Shown: positions 34,128 through 42,337 of the stretch, in pieces
Layout of the letters: each line of letters starts with the position of its first letter
Numbering within the stretch: the first letter of the stretch is position 1
Assembly (NCBI RefSeq): GCF_000690905.1
Contig: NZ_JMCL01000030.1
Location: 124,001-188,000 of the forward strand
Reading direction: 5' to 3'
Length of the DNA stretch: 64,000 bases
From: Pseudomonas sp. Ant30-3
GTDB lineage: Bacteria; Pseudomonadota; Gammaproteobacteria; Pseudomonadales; Pseudomonadaceae
The notes under the pieces: model-generated
The model's input: the letters and a program-made list of their open reading frames with translations, nothing else
What the model was told of the DNA's origin: nothing
Databases searched by the model: none
Position numbers and translations under genes: made by a program

Positions 34128-34638
34128 TCCCATCATCCCGGTTATCGATGCCACTGTGTTCATGGGCATGCACCATGCCGATCCCGGCATCCGAGAGACA
34201 TCCCTGGCTTTTTTCAACGCCTTCTATTCACGTCAGATCCTGATGAGTTTCGGTCAGATCGGAATGTGCGATGCCATCATCTGGAAGAAGAGCCGCCAGT
34301 TGCAGGATGTCTATTACCCCTTTATGGACGTCCTCCATACGGACATGGACATTCAGCGTCAGGGCTATTGCAGCAAAGTCCTCAAGCGTGCCTGCCTGCA
34401 GACGAATTGGGCGCATCTGAGCGTCGAAAAAAAATTACTCGCCGCGCAGGTAGTCGAGCATCAGCAACCACTCTTCACCCACGACAGTGCACTGCGTGAA
34501 CTGGAAGCGTTACAGCCTTTCCTGCAACCGTTTCCTTCATTGATAAATGGCCCCGTCTTCCCTGAGAAACTGCAAAGTCTTTACGAACAGTCCCGTGAGA
34601 TGTCCATTGAACAGGAGGACTTTCAGCATGTCGGCTAA
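34120..34638 (+). CDS. Small PIN-like protein of the nitroimidazole operon (possible RohQ-type cyclase)
   Basis: A 172-residue protein. It opens 'IPVIDATVFMGMHHADPGIRETSLAFF' and later has 'LAAQVVEHQQPLFTHDSALRELE', a layout like PIN-type folds (acidic first strand, 'THD' late) and the DUF6190-like proteins found in some biosynthetic clusters. It has no transmembrane or signal segment. It overlaps the PLP gene by eight bases and the lyase gene by eleven, so it belongs to the pathway. In azomycin synthesis, RohQ converts guanidinoacetaldehyde to 2-aminoimidazole, and this is the only gene here not otherwise assigned. The cyclase role is inference; a nuclease role seems unlikely in this company. 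Confidence 0.68.
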   Translation: MTDPIIPVIDATVFMGMHHADPGIRETSLAFFNAFYSRQILMSFGQIGMCDAIIWKKSRQLQDVYYPFMDVLHTDMDIQRQGYCSKVLKRACLQTNWAHLSVEKKLLAAQVVEHQQPLFTHDSALRELEALQPFLQPFPSLINGPVFPEKLQSLYEQSREMSIEQEDFQHVG

Positions 34639-35431
34639 AAATGTTTTCGTCCCGTTGATTACCCCGCTTGATGAGCAATCGCGTATTTGTGAAACCAGCG
34701 TGCGCCGGTTGATGCACAGCTCCAGGCCCTTCGTTGACGGGTACATTCCCTGCCTGACTTCCGGTGAGGGCTGGCGCCTGGGGCGTCGCGACTGGCAACG
34801 TATGCTGGAGCTGACGCTTGCCCACGCACAGGATAAAACAGTGATCGCTGGCATCGAACGTGCCACTACGGCCGAGGTGATTGAATACGCGCTGCTGGCC
34901 CAGGAGCTGGGTGCTCAGGCGATCATGTTTACTTCGCCTTTCGCATCCGGGACGAATCAGAAAGACATCATTGAGCATTACCGCGCCGTTCATGACGCCG
35001 TTTCCATGGATATCTTCATCTACAACGAGTCTGCGCTATCCGGCAACGAAAAAAGCTTTGATACGTTAATGGCGATTGCGCGGTTACCCAGGGTCATCGG
35101 CATCAAGGATTCACCCTCGCAGCCGCGCGTCCAAAGCGAGATCGATCAGCTGCGCAATGAGGGTCTGGATTACTTCCTCGGCTGGGAAATGCTCCTGGCT
35201 AGAGAGCTGCAGTCCGACGGCAATGTCGTGTCGTTGGCCAATCTGGAACCTGCACTCTGTCGCATGGCAATAAGTGCACAGCAACCTTTGGTAAGTGCGC
35301 TGGTGGAATCGCTCGACCAGCGCTTCGAACTCGCTGCGGACGATTGGTACGCGCACGTCAAAAAGGAACTCAAGGCGCGAGGCATCATCACCACGGACAA
35401 AGTGTTGGTGGCAGAGGGGGCCATGGCATGA
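34628..35431 (+). CDS. rohR: DapA-family lyase (RohR-like retro-aldolase)
   Basis: A 267-residue dihydrodipicolinate-synthase-family barrel. The Schiff-base Lys is K160 in 'VIGIKDS', the relay Tyr is Y132 in 'IYNES', and the carboxylate loop is 'TSGE' at 44-47. The family makes or breaks C-C bonds through a pyruvate imine. RohR of azomycin synthesis splits 4-hydroxy-2-oxoarginine to pyruvate and guanidinoacetaldehyde, which suits this context. Short length and operon position argue against lysine biosynthesis. The ATG at 34628 has AGGAGG about nine bases before it. The stop overlaps the next ATG as ATGA. Confidence 0.8.
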   Translation: MSAKNVFVPLITPLDEQSRICETSVRRLMHSSRPFVDGYIPCLTSGEGWRLGRRDWQRMLELTLAHAQDKTVIAGIERATTAEVIEYALLAQELGAQAIMFTSPFASGTNQKDIIEHYRAVHDAVSMDIFIYNESALSGNEKSFDTLMAIARLPRVIGIKDSPSQPRVQSEIDQLRNEGLDYFLGWEMLLARELQSDGNVVSLANLEPALCRMAISAQQPLVSALVESLDQRFELAADDWYAHVKKELKARGIITTDKVLVAEGAMA

Positions 35432-36285
35432 ACGCACAGCAAAAAGATCTGTTCCTGGCCAATCGCGCCTGTATCAAACAGCTTCAGCCATTGCCCGCAC
35501 ATATCCTGGCCTTTGAGCGTGACTGGATCGATTCAACGATCCAGAAAACGCGAACTGCCAACACGCCCTCCGACCTGGCCGGTTTGCGCAAACAACTCGC
35601 GGAACTGGTAGAACTGGAACGCAGCGTAATGCCGCCCAGCGCAGCCTACGTTGGCGATCATATGACGCGTGAGGAATTCAAGATCCTGGTGCAGGAGTTC
35701 GCGCTGGATGGCCTGACCGAGGCGCAGGTGTTCTATCACCTTATGCCTCGACTGAGCCTCGCCGCTCAGATGCCTATGTTGCGGATGATGATTGATGAGT
35801 TCGGCTCCGGCAATCTCAAGCGTTCCCACACCACGCTGTACATAGACCTGCTGAACGAATTGCAGATGCCGACCGACCTGGCGTTCTACATTGACGTCAA
35901 TGCTGCAGCCGGGTTCTCGTTCCCCAACATGTTTTGCTGGCTGACAATGCGGGCGGATGATCCGTCCTATTTCGCAGGAGTCATTACCTATTTCGAAACG
36001 GTCGTGCCGTTTTTCTTCGAGTGCTACACATCGATTTGTTCGCGTTTGCAAATCAAGGCTCACACGTATTATTCCGAGCATGTGCACATTGATGTGTTTC
36101 ACGCCATCGAAGGCCAGCGTTTGCTGAAAGCGATGGATGCGACGGGCGATCTGGACCCGGTCAAAGCGTGGGAGGGCATCTGTATGGGACGGGAAATTAC
36201 CAATGCAGCTTTTGATGCGGCGGTCGATAAGGCCAGGCGTCAAGAATTTTTTGACAAGGAGCGTGAGATTGAGCGAGCCCTCTGA
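35428..36285 (+). CDS. rohS: Haem-oxygenase-like di-iron N-oxygenase (RohS-like)
   Basis: A 285-residue HDO-superfamily protein. Candidate iron ligands are E98, E124, H134, E190, H218, D222 and H225. Their spacing reproduces exactly the seven-ligand set I recall for SznF (E189, E215, H225, E281, H311, D315, H318), including the extra Glu linked to N-oxygenating members. RohS uses this chemistry to turn 2-aminoimidazole into 2-nitroimidazole. The other option, C-C cleavage as in UndA or BesC, normally lacks the extra Glu. It is coupled to the lyase by ATGA and to the Rieske gene by a 17-base overlap. The ligand assignment is from motif spacing, not from structure. Confidence 0.82.
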   Translation: MNAQQKDLFLANRACIKQLQPLPAHILAFERDWIDSTIQKTRTANTPSDLAGLRKQLAELVELERSVMPPSAAYVGDHMTREEFKILVQEFALDGLTEAQVFYHLMPRLSLAAQMPMLRMMIDEFGSGNLKRSHTTLYIDLLNELQMPTDLAFYIDVNAAAGFSFPNMFCWLTMRADDPSYFAGVITYFETVVPFFFECYTSICSRLQIKAHTYYSEHVHIDVFHAIEGQRLLKAMDATGDLDPVKAWEGICMGREITNAAFDAAVDKARRQEFFDKEREIERAL

Positions 36286-36505
36286 GTTTCATCGCCCCGG
36301 CAGATTCACCGTGGAACTCGGCGATCAGCTTTTTGAAGTGCCGCACACGTGCCCACATCGCGCAGGGTGGCTGGAACACGGTATGGTCAATGAACAGCGC
36401 AAGAGCATCACCTGTCCATTGCATTTCTCCGTGTTCAGTCTAGAGACCGGTGAGCAACTGAGCGGCCCGCCCTGTGGGCGCCTGGATGTCAGACGCTTGA
36501 TTTGA
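36269..36505 (+). CDS. Minimal Rieske [2Fe-2S] protein, probable electron donor to the oxygenase
   Basis: A 78-residue stand-alone Rieske ferredoxin. The cluster ligands are C28-x-H30 in 'TCPHRAG' and C49-x2-H52 in 'TCPLH'. The start is TTG at 36269, with AAGGAG seven bases upstream; in-frame GTG at 36263 is too close to that site. It overlaps the oxygenase gene by 17 bases and ends the operon. A di-iron N-oxygenase making a nitro group needs electrons, so this is a likely redox partner. No ferredoxin reductase gene is present in the cluster, so a housekeeping one would be needed. Confidence 0.8.
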   Translation: MSEPSEFHRPGRFTVELGDQLFEVPHTCPHRAGWLEHGMVNEQRKSITCPLHFSVFSLETGEQLSGPPCGRLDVRRLI

Positions 36506-36669
36506 TCATTGCTTTTGGCGAGTCCTGCGCCGTGAATGGGGGTAGGATTTCGCCAATATCGCGTCGTTGTCAGCTGACAGACAAATGTACCCGCCGCTAT
36601 CCACATGGGTTCCATCCGTTTACTTCCAGGTCAGCGCCTTGACTAGCCTGGAGGCTTTTGCGTTCAGCT

Positions 36670-37485
36670 TCAGGATCGCGATACTCCGGGCACATCCATA
36701 TTGATCTTGCGCCACGCCGCTTGGGCAAAACTGTAGACGGAAAAAGCGATCAGGCCCAATGCGATAATCATCAATATGACTGCACCTGCCGGCAGGTTCT
36801 GCAGGGCATCGAGCGCGTCTTTCATGCCCGGCGGGTCCATGGCTTTATAGGCCGAGCCGCTGACCAGCAGTAACACGGCAATTTCGATGAAGACTACGCC
36901 TCGGGCAATCAGGCCGAATCTAGAGACCGGACGCACATAACGCATCACGTCTTCATCCGCTTCGAAGTACTTCTCGAACGTCGCCTTCCAGCCTTTGATG
37001 ATGTGAGCAATGCCGACGCCCAATGGCACCAGTGCGATGAGGTAAACCAATACGTTCGAATATTCCCAGGACAGCAGGCTGGCCAGCAGGTCCTTGGTCT
37101 GACCACCTCCGGAATCGCCCGAGCTCTTGCGCCCACTGACGAGTAGACCCAGGGCAAAAAACGCCAGTGCGCCATTAACCAAACCGCCGGCCAGCAATCC
37201 GGTACGAATGACAAGGCCTTTGAATTCCTTGCCGTGATGATCGACGTCGCGGGTCGCTTGCAGCACACGCCAAGCGGCGAACGCCAGCAGGCCCGCCACT
37301 ACCAGCCCGACCAGCACGTAACCGAATGGCTGGCTAAACAATGCTTCCAGGCTTTTGTGACTATCCTTGGGTTTAGTCGAGTCTTGAGCAGCCAGTAACG
37401 CGAAGATCCCGATGATCAGGTAAATAACGCCTCGCGCGGCATAACCGCCGCGTGCGAGAACAACCAGGCCTTGATGAGCGGACAT
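36670..37485 (-). CDS. DUF1206-domain membrane protein
   Basis: A 271-residue inner-membrane protein with six helices arranged as three repeats of the DUF1206 unit. Each unit starts near an 'ARGG/ARGV' turn: 'LARGGYAARGVIYLIIGIFAL', 'KGLVIRTGLLAGGLVNGALAF' and 'VSRFGLIARGVVFIEIAVLLL'. The ATG at 37485 begins just before the first unit; longer reading has no hydrophobic sense. It is a single gene, convergent with the Rieske gene across about 165 bases in which I see no clear feature. The function of this family is unknown. Confidence 0.85.
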   Translation of the reverse strand: MSAHQGLVVLARGGYAARGVIYLIIGIFALLAAQDSTKPKDSHKSLEALFSQPFGYVLVGLVVAGLLAFAAWRVLQATRDVDHHGKEFKGLVIRTGLLAGGLVNGALAFFALGLLVSGRKSSGDSGGGQTKDLLASLLSWEYSNVLVYLIALVPLGVGIAHIIKGWKATFEKYFEADEDVMRYVRPVSRFGLIARGVVFIEIAVLLLVSGSAYKAMDPPGMKDALDALQNLPAGAVILMIIALGLIAFSVYSFAQAAWRKINMDVPGVSRS

Positions 37486-37797
37486 ACGTCTGATTCCAGA
37501 AAAAGTATTACTACAGAAGACCCATAAACCCGCAAGGCGTTCGAAAAAATCAAAGCAAGGCTCACGCCTGTCGCGCCGCCGCATTCAAGGTGAACGAACG
37601 CTGCGTTGTCCTCATGCTCTAGTTGATACGGCTGGTGTTCATTCGGCGGAGTAAAAGCAAGCATCAAGTCACAGGTACGACCTCTATGTCCTGAAAGCGC
37701 CATCGCCGCGAACTTCATCCGATCAATTCGGTCGACCAGTCAGCGGCTTCTCTTTTCGCACGACGATCCAGAAATACTTACAACAATGGTGATCGCG

Positions 37798-38031
37798 ATG
37801 AATTGTCTTATTTGTGTCAGCGCCGCAGAGCGCATTCAATGTCATGGGCCTTGGGAGGAAAGGGACTGTCCTGACTGCGGACGCTATCGGGTGTCCGATG
37901 AACTGATTCTCGCGCTTATCGACCAAGGACAAATCTTCGACGTCGCGAAAACCCGAGGTTGGCTGGACCGCCAACGGATGCAAGTGGCGATTCCGGCAAT
38001 CGTAAAAAGCGAGGCGCTGCTGGTTTCTTGA
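37798..38031 (+). CDS. Small zinc-ribbon protein
   Basis: A 77-residue protein with two knuckles, 'NCLIC' and 'DCPDCGRYRVS', spaced as in a short zinc ribbon, followed by a helical tail. The ATG at 37798 is preferred over 37786 because GGTGA lies at the right distance. It is not recognised as a named family and is convergent with the hydroxyproline genes. It may bind nucleic acid, but nothing proves it. Confidence 0.6.
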   Translation: MNCLICVSAAERIQCHGPWEERDCPDCGRYRVSDELILALIDQGQIFDVAKTRGWLDRQRMQVAIPAIVKSEALLVS

Positions 38032-38056
38032 GTTTATTGCGCAGCCCCACGCTGCT

Positions 38057-39328
38057 TCAAAAGCGATCGAGTCGGTAGGGGTGCAGCGCGGGCAAACCGG
38101 GCTTCGCAGAACCCGCTGACACCAGTCCACAAACCAGTTCGGCAGTCACCGCCGCCTGGGTCAAGCCCAAATGCTGGTGCCCGAACGCCAACAGCACCTT
38201 GCCCTCACACACCCGGTCGATGATCGGCAGGGAATCCGGCAGCGACGGACGAAAGCCCATCCACGGAGTCGCCTCCTCAGCGTTCAGATCCCGACGAAAC
38301 AGACCTTTGCTCAGGTGATGCAACTGCCAGGCGCGCTGCATGTTCGCCGGGCTGTGCAGGCCAGCGAATTCGACGGTGCCTGCCAGCCTCAGCCCGGCGG
38401 CCATCGGCGTCATGATGAATCGGCGTTCCAGTGAGGTGACGGCGAAGGGCAGCCGATTGTGTTCATGGGGCAGCATCAGGTGATAACCGCGTTCGGTATC
38501 CAGCGGGATCTTTTTGCCGGTCAATGCGGCGGTCAATTCGGCTGAATGAGCCCCGCAGGCGATCAGTACCTGCCGAGCTTGCAACGTGCCTTGGTCGGTG
38601 ACGAGTGCAACGCCATCCTCGTGCAAGTGACCGCCCTGAACATGCTGTTGCACAAACTCCACGCCACTGGCTTGTGCGGCGTTCACCAGCTCGCAAACCA
38701 CGCGATAGGGATCGAGGAAATGCCCGGTGCGCGGGAAGAACAGCCCGCCCTGAATCTGATGGCTGAGTTGTGGCGCGGCGTTGTGCACTGCGCCGGCAGA
38801 CCAGAAATCCACCGGCACCTGTTGCTGATGCAAGCGCTTTTGCAACGCTTCGATCGCCTGTCGCGCGTCGGCGCGTTCGAACACCAGCAACGAGCCGTCC
38901 TCCTTCAGCAGGTGGCGACGCTCAATGGCCGTCAGCAACCGCTGCCACGCACCCAGGCTGCTTTCATTCAGCGCGCGCAAACCGGCGACTGTTTGCTGGA
39001 ACGGCGCCGAGCGCAGGTTGAGCAACAGACGCGTGAACCAGGGCAGGGCGCGCGGCAGGTATTTCCAGTCCAGGCGCAGCGGCCCCATCGGGTCCATCAG
39101 CATCGACGGCAGCCGTTTGAGAATGGACAGGTCGGCAATCGGGAACACCTGCTCGGTCGCCAAATGCCCGGCGTTGCCAAACGAAGCACCGTGGCCGGGC
39201 GCCTGTCGGTCGATGACCACGACCCGCAAGCCTTGACGCGCCAGGCGCAAGGCGCAGGCAACACCGATGATGCCGGCGCCGACGATGGCGATATCGTGCG
39301 GCGGGTTAGCCGTGTTTGGGTCGCGCAT
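38057..39328 (-). CDS. lhpB: FAD-dependent D-hydroxyproline dehydrogenase (DadA family)
   Basis: A 423-residue FAD oxidoreductase. The N-terminal dinucleotide motif is 'IAIVGAGIIGVACALRLARQGLRVVVIDRQ'. A 'GASFGNAGHLATEQVFPIA' loop and a C-terminal 'TPWMGFRPSLPDSLPIIDRV' complete the D-amino-acid dehydrogenase pattern. Placed with an epimerase and a DapA-like deaminase, it most likely oxidises cis-4-hydroxy-D-proline to pyrroline-4-hydroxy-2-carboxylate at the membrane. The ATG at 39328 has AAGGA upstream. The symbol follows P. putida usage and is an inference. Confidence 0.82.
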   Translation of the reverse strand: MRDPNTANPPHDIAIVGAGIIGVACALRLARQGLRVVVIDRQAPGHGASFGNAGHLATEQVFPIADLSILKRLPSMLMDPMGPLRLDWKYLPRALPWFTRLLLNLRSAPFQQTVAGLRALNESSLGAWQRLLTAIERRHLLKEDGSLLVFERADARQAIEALQKRLHQQQVPVDFWSAGAVHNAAPQLSHQIQGGLFFPRTGHFLDPYRVVCELVNAAQASGVEFVQQHVQGGHLHEDGVALVTDQGTLQARQVLIACGAHSAELTAALTGKKIPLDTERGYHLMLPHEHNRLPFAVTSLERRFIMTPMAAGLRLAGTVEFAGLHSPANMQRAWQLHHLSKGLFRRDLNAEEATPWMGFRPSLPDSLPIIDRVCEGKVLLAFGHQHLGLTQAAVTAELVCGLVSAGSAKPGLPALHPYRLDRF

Positions 39329-39356
39329 GTTCCGGGGATCCTTGCGGTGGCGTTTT

Positions 39357-40298
39357 TCAGGCGAGATCGGCTGACCAGCTCTCATACCATTGCCGGAACA
39401 ACGCGTATTGTTGCTCGGCGTAGCGGCGCTGGGAATCGCAGAGTTCGTCGGTCTCATTGAAATGCAGGGCGTAACCTTGATCGCCGTTGAGCACCATCAG
39501 GTGCTTGTAAAACAGCACCAGGTCGCAACCTTCATCGAACGAGGACAGCACGGCCAGCGCCGATTCCAGTTCGCGTGCCAGGCGGCGTGCCTTGGCGTCA
39601 CCGTTGGCGGCCTGCCTGCTCAGGGCTACCAGTTGCAGCACTTCACGCGGCAGGGCATTGCCGATGCCGGTGATGGCGCCGGTGGCGTTGCAGTTGACGA
39701 AACCATGGACCACTTGCGTATCGACGCCGACCATCAACGTCACGCTGTCATCTTTGCCGGTGATGTTTTCGGCGGCGTAGCGCAAGTCGGCGGCACCGCC
39801 AAATTCCTTGAAGCCGATCAGGTTCGGGTGCTCGCGACGCAATTCAAAAAACAGCTCGGCGCGGGTGGCAAAACCATAATAAGGGCTGTTGTAGATGACG
39901 GCTGGCAACCCCGGCGCCGCCTCGAGGATGGCCGCAAAGTGAGCTTTCTGCGCGGTGGCGGAGGCACCTCGCGAGAGTACGCGAGGAATCACCATCAAGC
40001 CGTGCGCGCCTACCGCTGCTGCATGCGCCGCGTGAGAAACCGCTTCGCGACTATTGACGGCGCCGGTGCCAACAATCGTCGGCACACCGGCGTCCACCAG
40101 ACGCGCAACGCCTTCCTGGCGCTGGGCTTGCGTAAGCAGCGGCCAGTCGCCCATGGAGCCGCAATACACCACGGCGCTCATGCCGATATCCACCAGTTCG
40201 CGACCTTTGGCCACCAACGCATCGAAGTCAGGTTTTCGCTCTGCGTTGCAGGGGGTCATCAACGCCGGAATGCAGCCAGTGAAAATGTTTGCGCTCAT
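39357..40298 (-). CDS. lhpC: DapA-family pyrroline-4-hydroxy-2-carboxylate deaminase
   Basis: A 313-residue DapA-family barrel with the Schiff-base Lys in 'LIGFKEFGG', the relay Tyr in 'VIYNSPYYG' and 'GSMGDWPLLT' in place of the usual GTTGE loop. Its neighbours on the minus strand are a hydroxyproline epimerase upstream and an FAD dehydrogenase downstream. This is the arrangement in which the family member deaminates pyrroline-4-hydroxy-2-carboxylate to 2-oxoglutarate semialdehyde. CAGGAG precedes the ATG. It is only distantly similar to the RohR-like lyase elsewhere in this window. Confidence 0.85.
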   Translation of the reverse strand: MSANIFTGCIPALMTPCNAERKPDFDALVAKGRELVDIGMSAVVYCGSMGDWPLLTQAQRQEGVARLVDAGVPTIVGTGAVNSREAVSHAAHAAAVGAHGLMVIPRVLSRGASATAQKAHFAAILEAAPGLPAVIYNSPYYGFATRAELFFELRREHPNLIGFKEFGGAADLRYAAENITGKDDSVTLMVGVDTQVVHGFVNCNATGAITGIGNALPREVLQLVALSRQAANGDAKARRLARELESALAVLSSFDEGCDLVLFYKHLMVLNGDQGYALHFNETDELCDSQRRYAEQQYALFRQWYESWSADLA

Positions 40299-40348
40299 CA
40301 GTCTAGCTCCTGGGATTTTTTCAAGTCTGGATAAGGGGAGGGGGCCAT

Positions 40349-41275
40349 TCAGATGCCCCAGGCGAAAGGGTCCTGGTCGTCGATCAGCAAGGTGCTGTCG
40401 GCCGTCATGTAAGCGCGTCCGCTAATGAATGGGCGGACACGTTTGCCTTCCCATTCGAAGCGGCCTTCGAACTGGCTGCCGGTGATGCTCGCCTGAACCC
40501 AGATCTCGCCCTCGGCGAGTTTGCCGTCGGCCGCCAGACACGCCAGTTTGGCGCTGGTGCCGGTGCCGCAAGGGGAGCGGTCATAGGCTTTGCCGGGGCA
40601 CATGACGAAGTTGCGGCTGTCCGCCTCGGCATCGTCGGCGAACAATTCCACGTGGTCGATCAGCGCGCCGTCTTCGCCGTGAATTCCTTGAGCTTCCAGC
40701 GCTTTGAGTATTGACCAGGTGAAAGCGCTGAGGGCGTCGACGTTGTCCATGTGCAGCGCATGGCCATGCTCGGCCACCAGGAAAAACCAGTTGCCGCCCC
40801 AGGCGATATCGCCGTAGATGCGGCCGTAACCTGGCACTTCCACCGGCACCTGTTTGCGATAACGGTAAGCCGGCACGTTGCGCAGCGTGACCGCGCCGTC
40901 TTCGTGCAGGGTGGCACTGACCGCACCGACGGGTGTGTCGATGGTGTGCACCCCCGGGCTGATGTGCCCAAGATAATGCAACGATGCGACGAGGCCGATG
41001 GTGCCGTGCCCGCACATACCGAGGTAACCGGCGTTGTTGAAGAAGATCACCCCGCAGGTCGCTGCGGCCGAAACGGCTGGGCAATACAGCGCGCCGACCA
41101 ATACATCGTTGCCTCGCGGTTCGAGCAGACAGGCTCGGCGCCATTGATCATGCTCATCACGCAGGGCGTCGCGCTTTTCAGCCATGGAGGTGCCGGGCAG
41201 GTTGGGGAAACCTGACATCACCAGGCGCGTGGGTTCGCCGCCGGTGTGGGAATCGATGACGTGGAGTTTTTTCAT
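40349..41275 (-). CDS. lhpA: 4-hydroxyproline 2-epimerase
   Basis: A 308-residue proline-racemase-family enzyme with both catalytic Cys residues: '[10 protein letters not shown]' and '[12 protein letters not shown]'. The start '[16 protein letters not shown]' is characteristic. Two active Cys rule out the dehydratase branch (Thr in one place). It converts trans-4-hydroxy-L-proline to cis-4-hydroxy-D-proline, the first step of the pathway served by the two following genes. The ATG at 41275 is preferred over 41287; neither has a good ribosome site. Expression is presumably driven by the divergent AraC regulator. Confidence 0.92.
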   Translation of the reverse strand: MKKLHVIDSHTGGEPTRLVMSGFPNLPGTSMAEKRDALRDEHDQWRRACLLEPRGNDVLVGALYCPAVSAAATCGVIFFNNAGYLGMCGHGTIGLVASLHYLGHISPGVHTIDTPVGAVSATLHEDGAVTLRNVPAYRYRKQVPVEVPGYGRIYGDIAWGGNWFFLVAEHGHALHMDNVDALSAFTWSILKALEAQGIHGEDGALIDHVELFADDAEADSRNFVMCPGKAYDRSPCGTGTSAKLACLAADGKLAEGEIWVQASITGSQFEGRFEWEGKRVRPFISGRAYMTADSTLLIDDQDPFAWGI

Positions 41276-41490
41276 GGGAGGGTCCATTCAGTGACGGCTC
41301 GGCGTTAACACTGAACTTGCGGACGGCGCGGCGATTGATGTTTTATGTCGGGTAGGATGACGAAATCGGCATAGTTGGAGCGCTGGAGGGCGTTTCGCAA
41401 TTCAACGGGGGCGAGCCCCCTCGCCACAGGGCAGCGCTCGACACCGGCGCGACCGTGCGGCAATCTGCTAACACTTGCAGGAGTAAAGCT

Positions 41491-41516
41491 TGGTGGGAGC
41501 AAAGCTTGCTCGCGAT
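41491..41516. repeat. Single REP element
   Basis: TGGTGGGAGCAAAGCTTGCT followed by CGCGAT is one unit of the Pseudomonas REP family. It lies in the gap between the epimerase and AraC-type genes; no inverted partner is obvious nearby. Confidence 0.7.
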
Positions 41517-41563
41517 TACGCACTGTCAATCGCCGACAATCTTGAGCAGAGGCAGCAAAACCA

Positions 41564-42337
41564 ATGACACCCAACGCATTCGCTCACCTTTGCCAAGACC
41601 CCGACTCATCTCGCGCGCAAACCCTCGAAGACCTGCTCTCCAGCATCGCACCGCTTTTGCCAATGCTGGACGTTATCCCCAACGCCACCATTTTCATCAA
41701 GGACAGCCAGGCCCGTTATGTCATGGCCAATCGCACGCTGGTCCAGCGCTGCGGCCTGAAGGACTTGAAACCGCTGCTGGGGAAAACCAGCGCCGAGGTG
41801 TTTCCGGCACAGTTGGGGCCGGGCTATACCGAACAGGATCGCCGCGTGCTGGAGCAGGGTTTGGTGTTGGAGGATCAACTCGAACTGCACCTTTACGGCA
41901 GCCGCGAACCCGGCTGGTGCCTGACGCACAAGCAGCCACTGTTGAATCGGGAAGGTGTAATCATCGGCCTGACGGGCATTTCGGTTGACTTGCAATCAGC
42001 TGCTGACACCCACCCGGCTTATCAACGGCTGGCCGCTGTCGATCAACATATCCGCGCTCATTTCCACCGGCGCATCGCATTGGCCGAACTGACTCGCATC
42101 GCCGATATCTCGGTCGCGCAACTGGAGCGGTATTGCAAGCGTGTATTCCACCTGACGCCACGGCAAATGATCCAGAAGATTCGCCTCGAACATGCGCATC
42201 GATTGCTGATCACCGCATTGCCCATTACCGAGATTGCATTGCAATGCGGCTATACCGATCACAGCGCATTCACACGTCAGTTCAAAGCTTTGACCGGGTT
42301 TACGCCGCGCCAGTATCGGCAGGCGACGTCTGGTTGA
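41564..42337 (+). CDS. PAS-AraC transcriptional regulator of hydroxyproline genes
   Basis: A 257-residue protein. An N-terminal PAS-like sensor (about residues 30-145, 'VIPNATIFIKDSQARYVMANRTLVQRCGLKDLKPLLGKTSAEVF') precedes an AraC double helix-turn-helix (about 155-255, 'RRIALAELTRIADISVAQLERYCKRVFHLTPRQMIQKIRLEHAHRLL'). It is divergent from the epimerase, as is usual for hydroxyproline activators in Pseudomonas. It likely responds to hydroxyproline or an intermediate. An inverted small frame overlaps its last 60 bases. Confidence 0.88.
   Translation: MTPNAFAHLCQDPDSSRAQTLEDLLSSIAPLLPMLDVIPNATIFIKDSQARYVMANRTLVQRCGLKDLKPLLGKTSAEVFPAQLGPGYTEQDRRVLEQGLVLEDQLELHLYGSREPGWCLTHKQPLLNREGVIIGLTGISVDLQSAADTHPAYQRLAAVDQHIRAHFHRRIALAELTRIADISVAQLERYCKRVFHLTPRQMIQKIRLEHAHRLLITALPITEIALQCGYTDHSAFTRQFKALTGFTPRQYRQATSG

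Noticed and set aside
34628..35431. Reading the DapA-like gene as lysine-biosynthetic dihydrodipicolinate synthase
   Set aside because: It is short, sits in an overlapping operon with an N-oxygenase and a RohP-like enzyme, and is expressed with quorum-sensing genes; a pathway lyase fits better.
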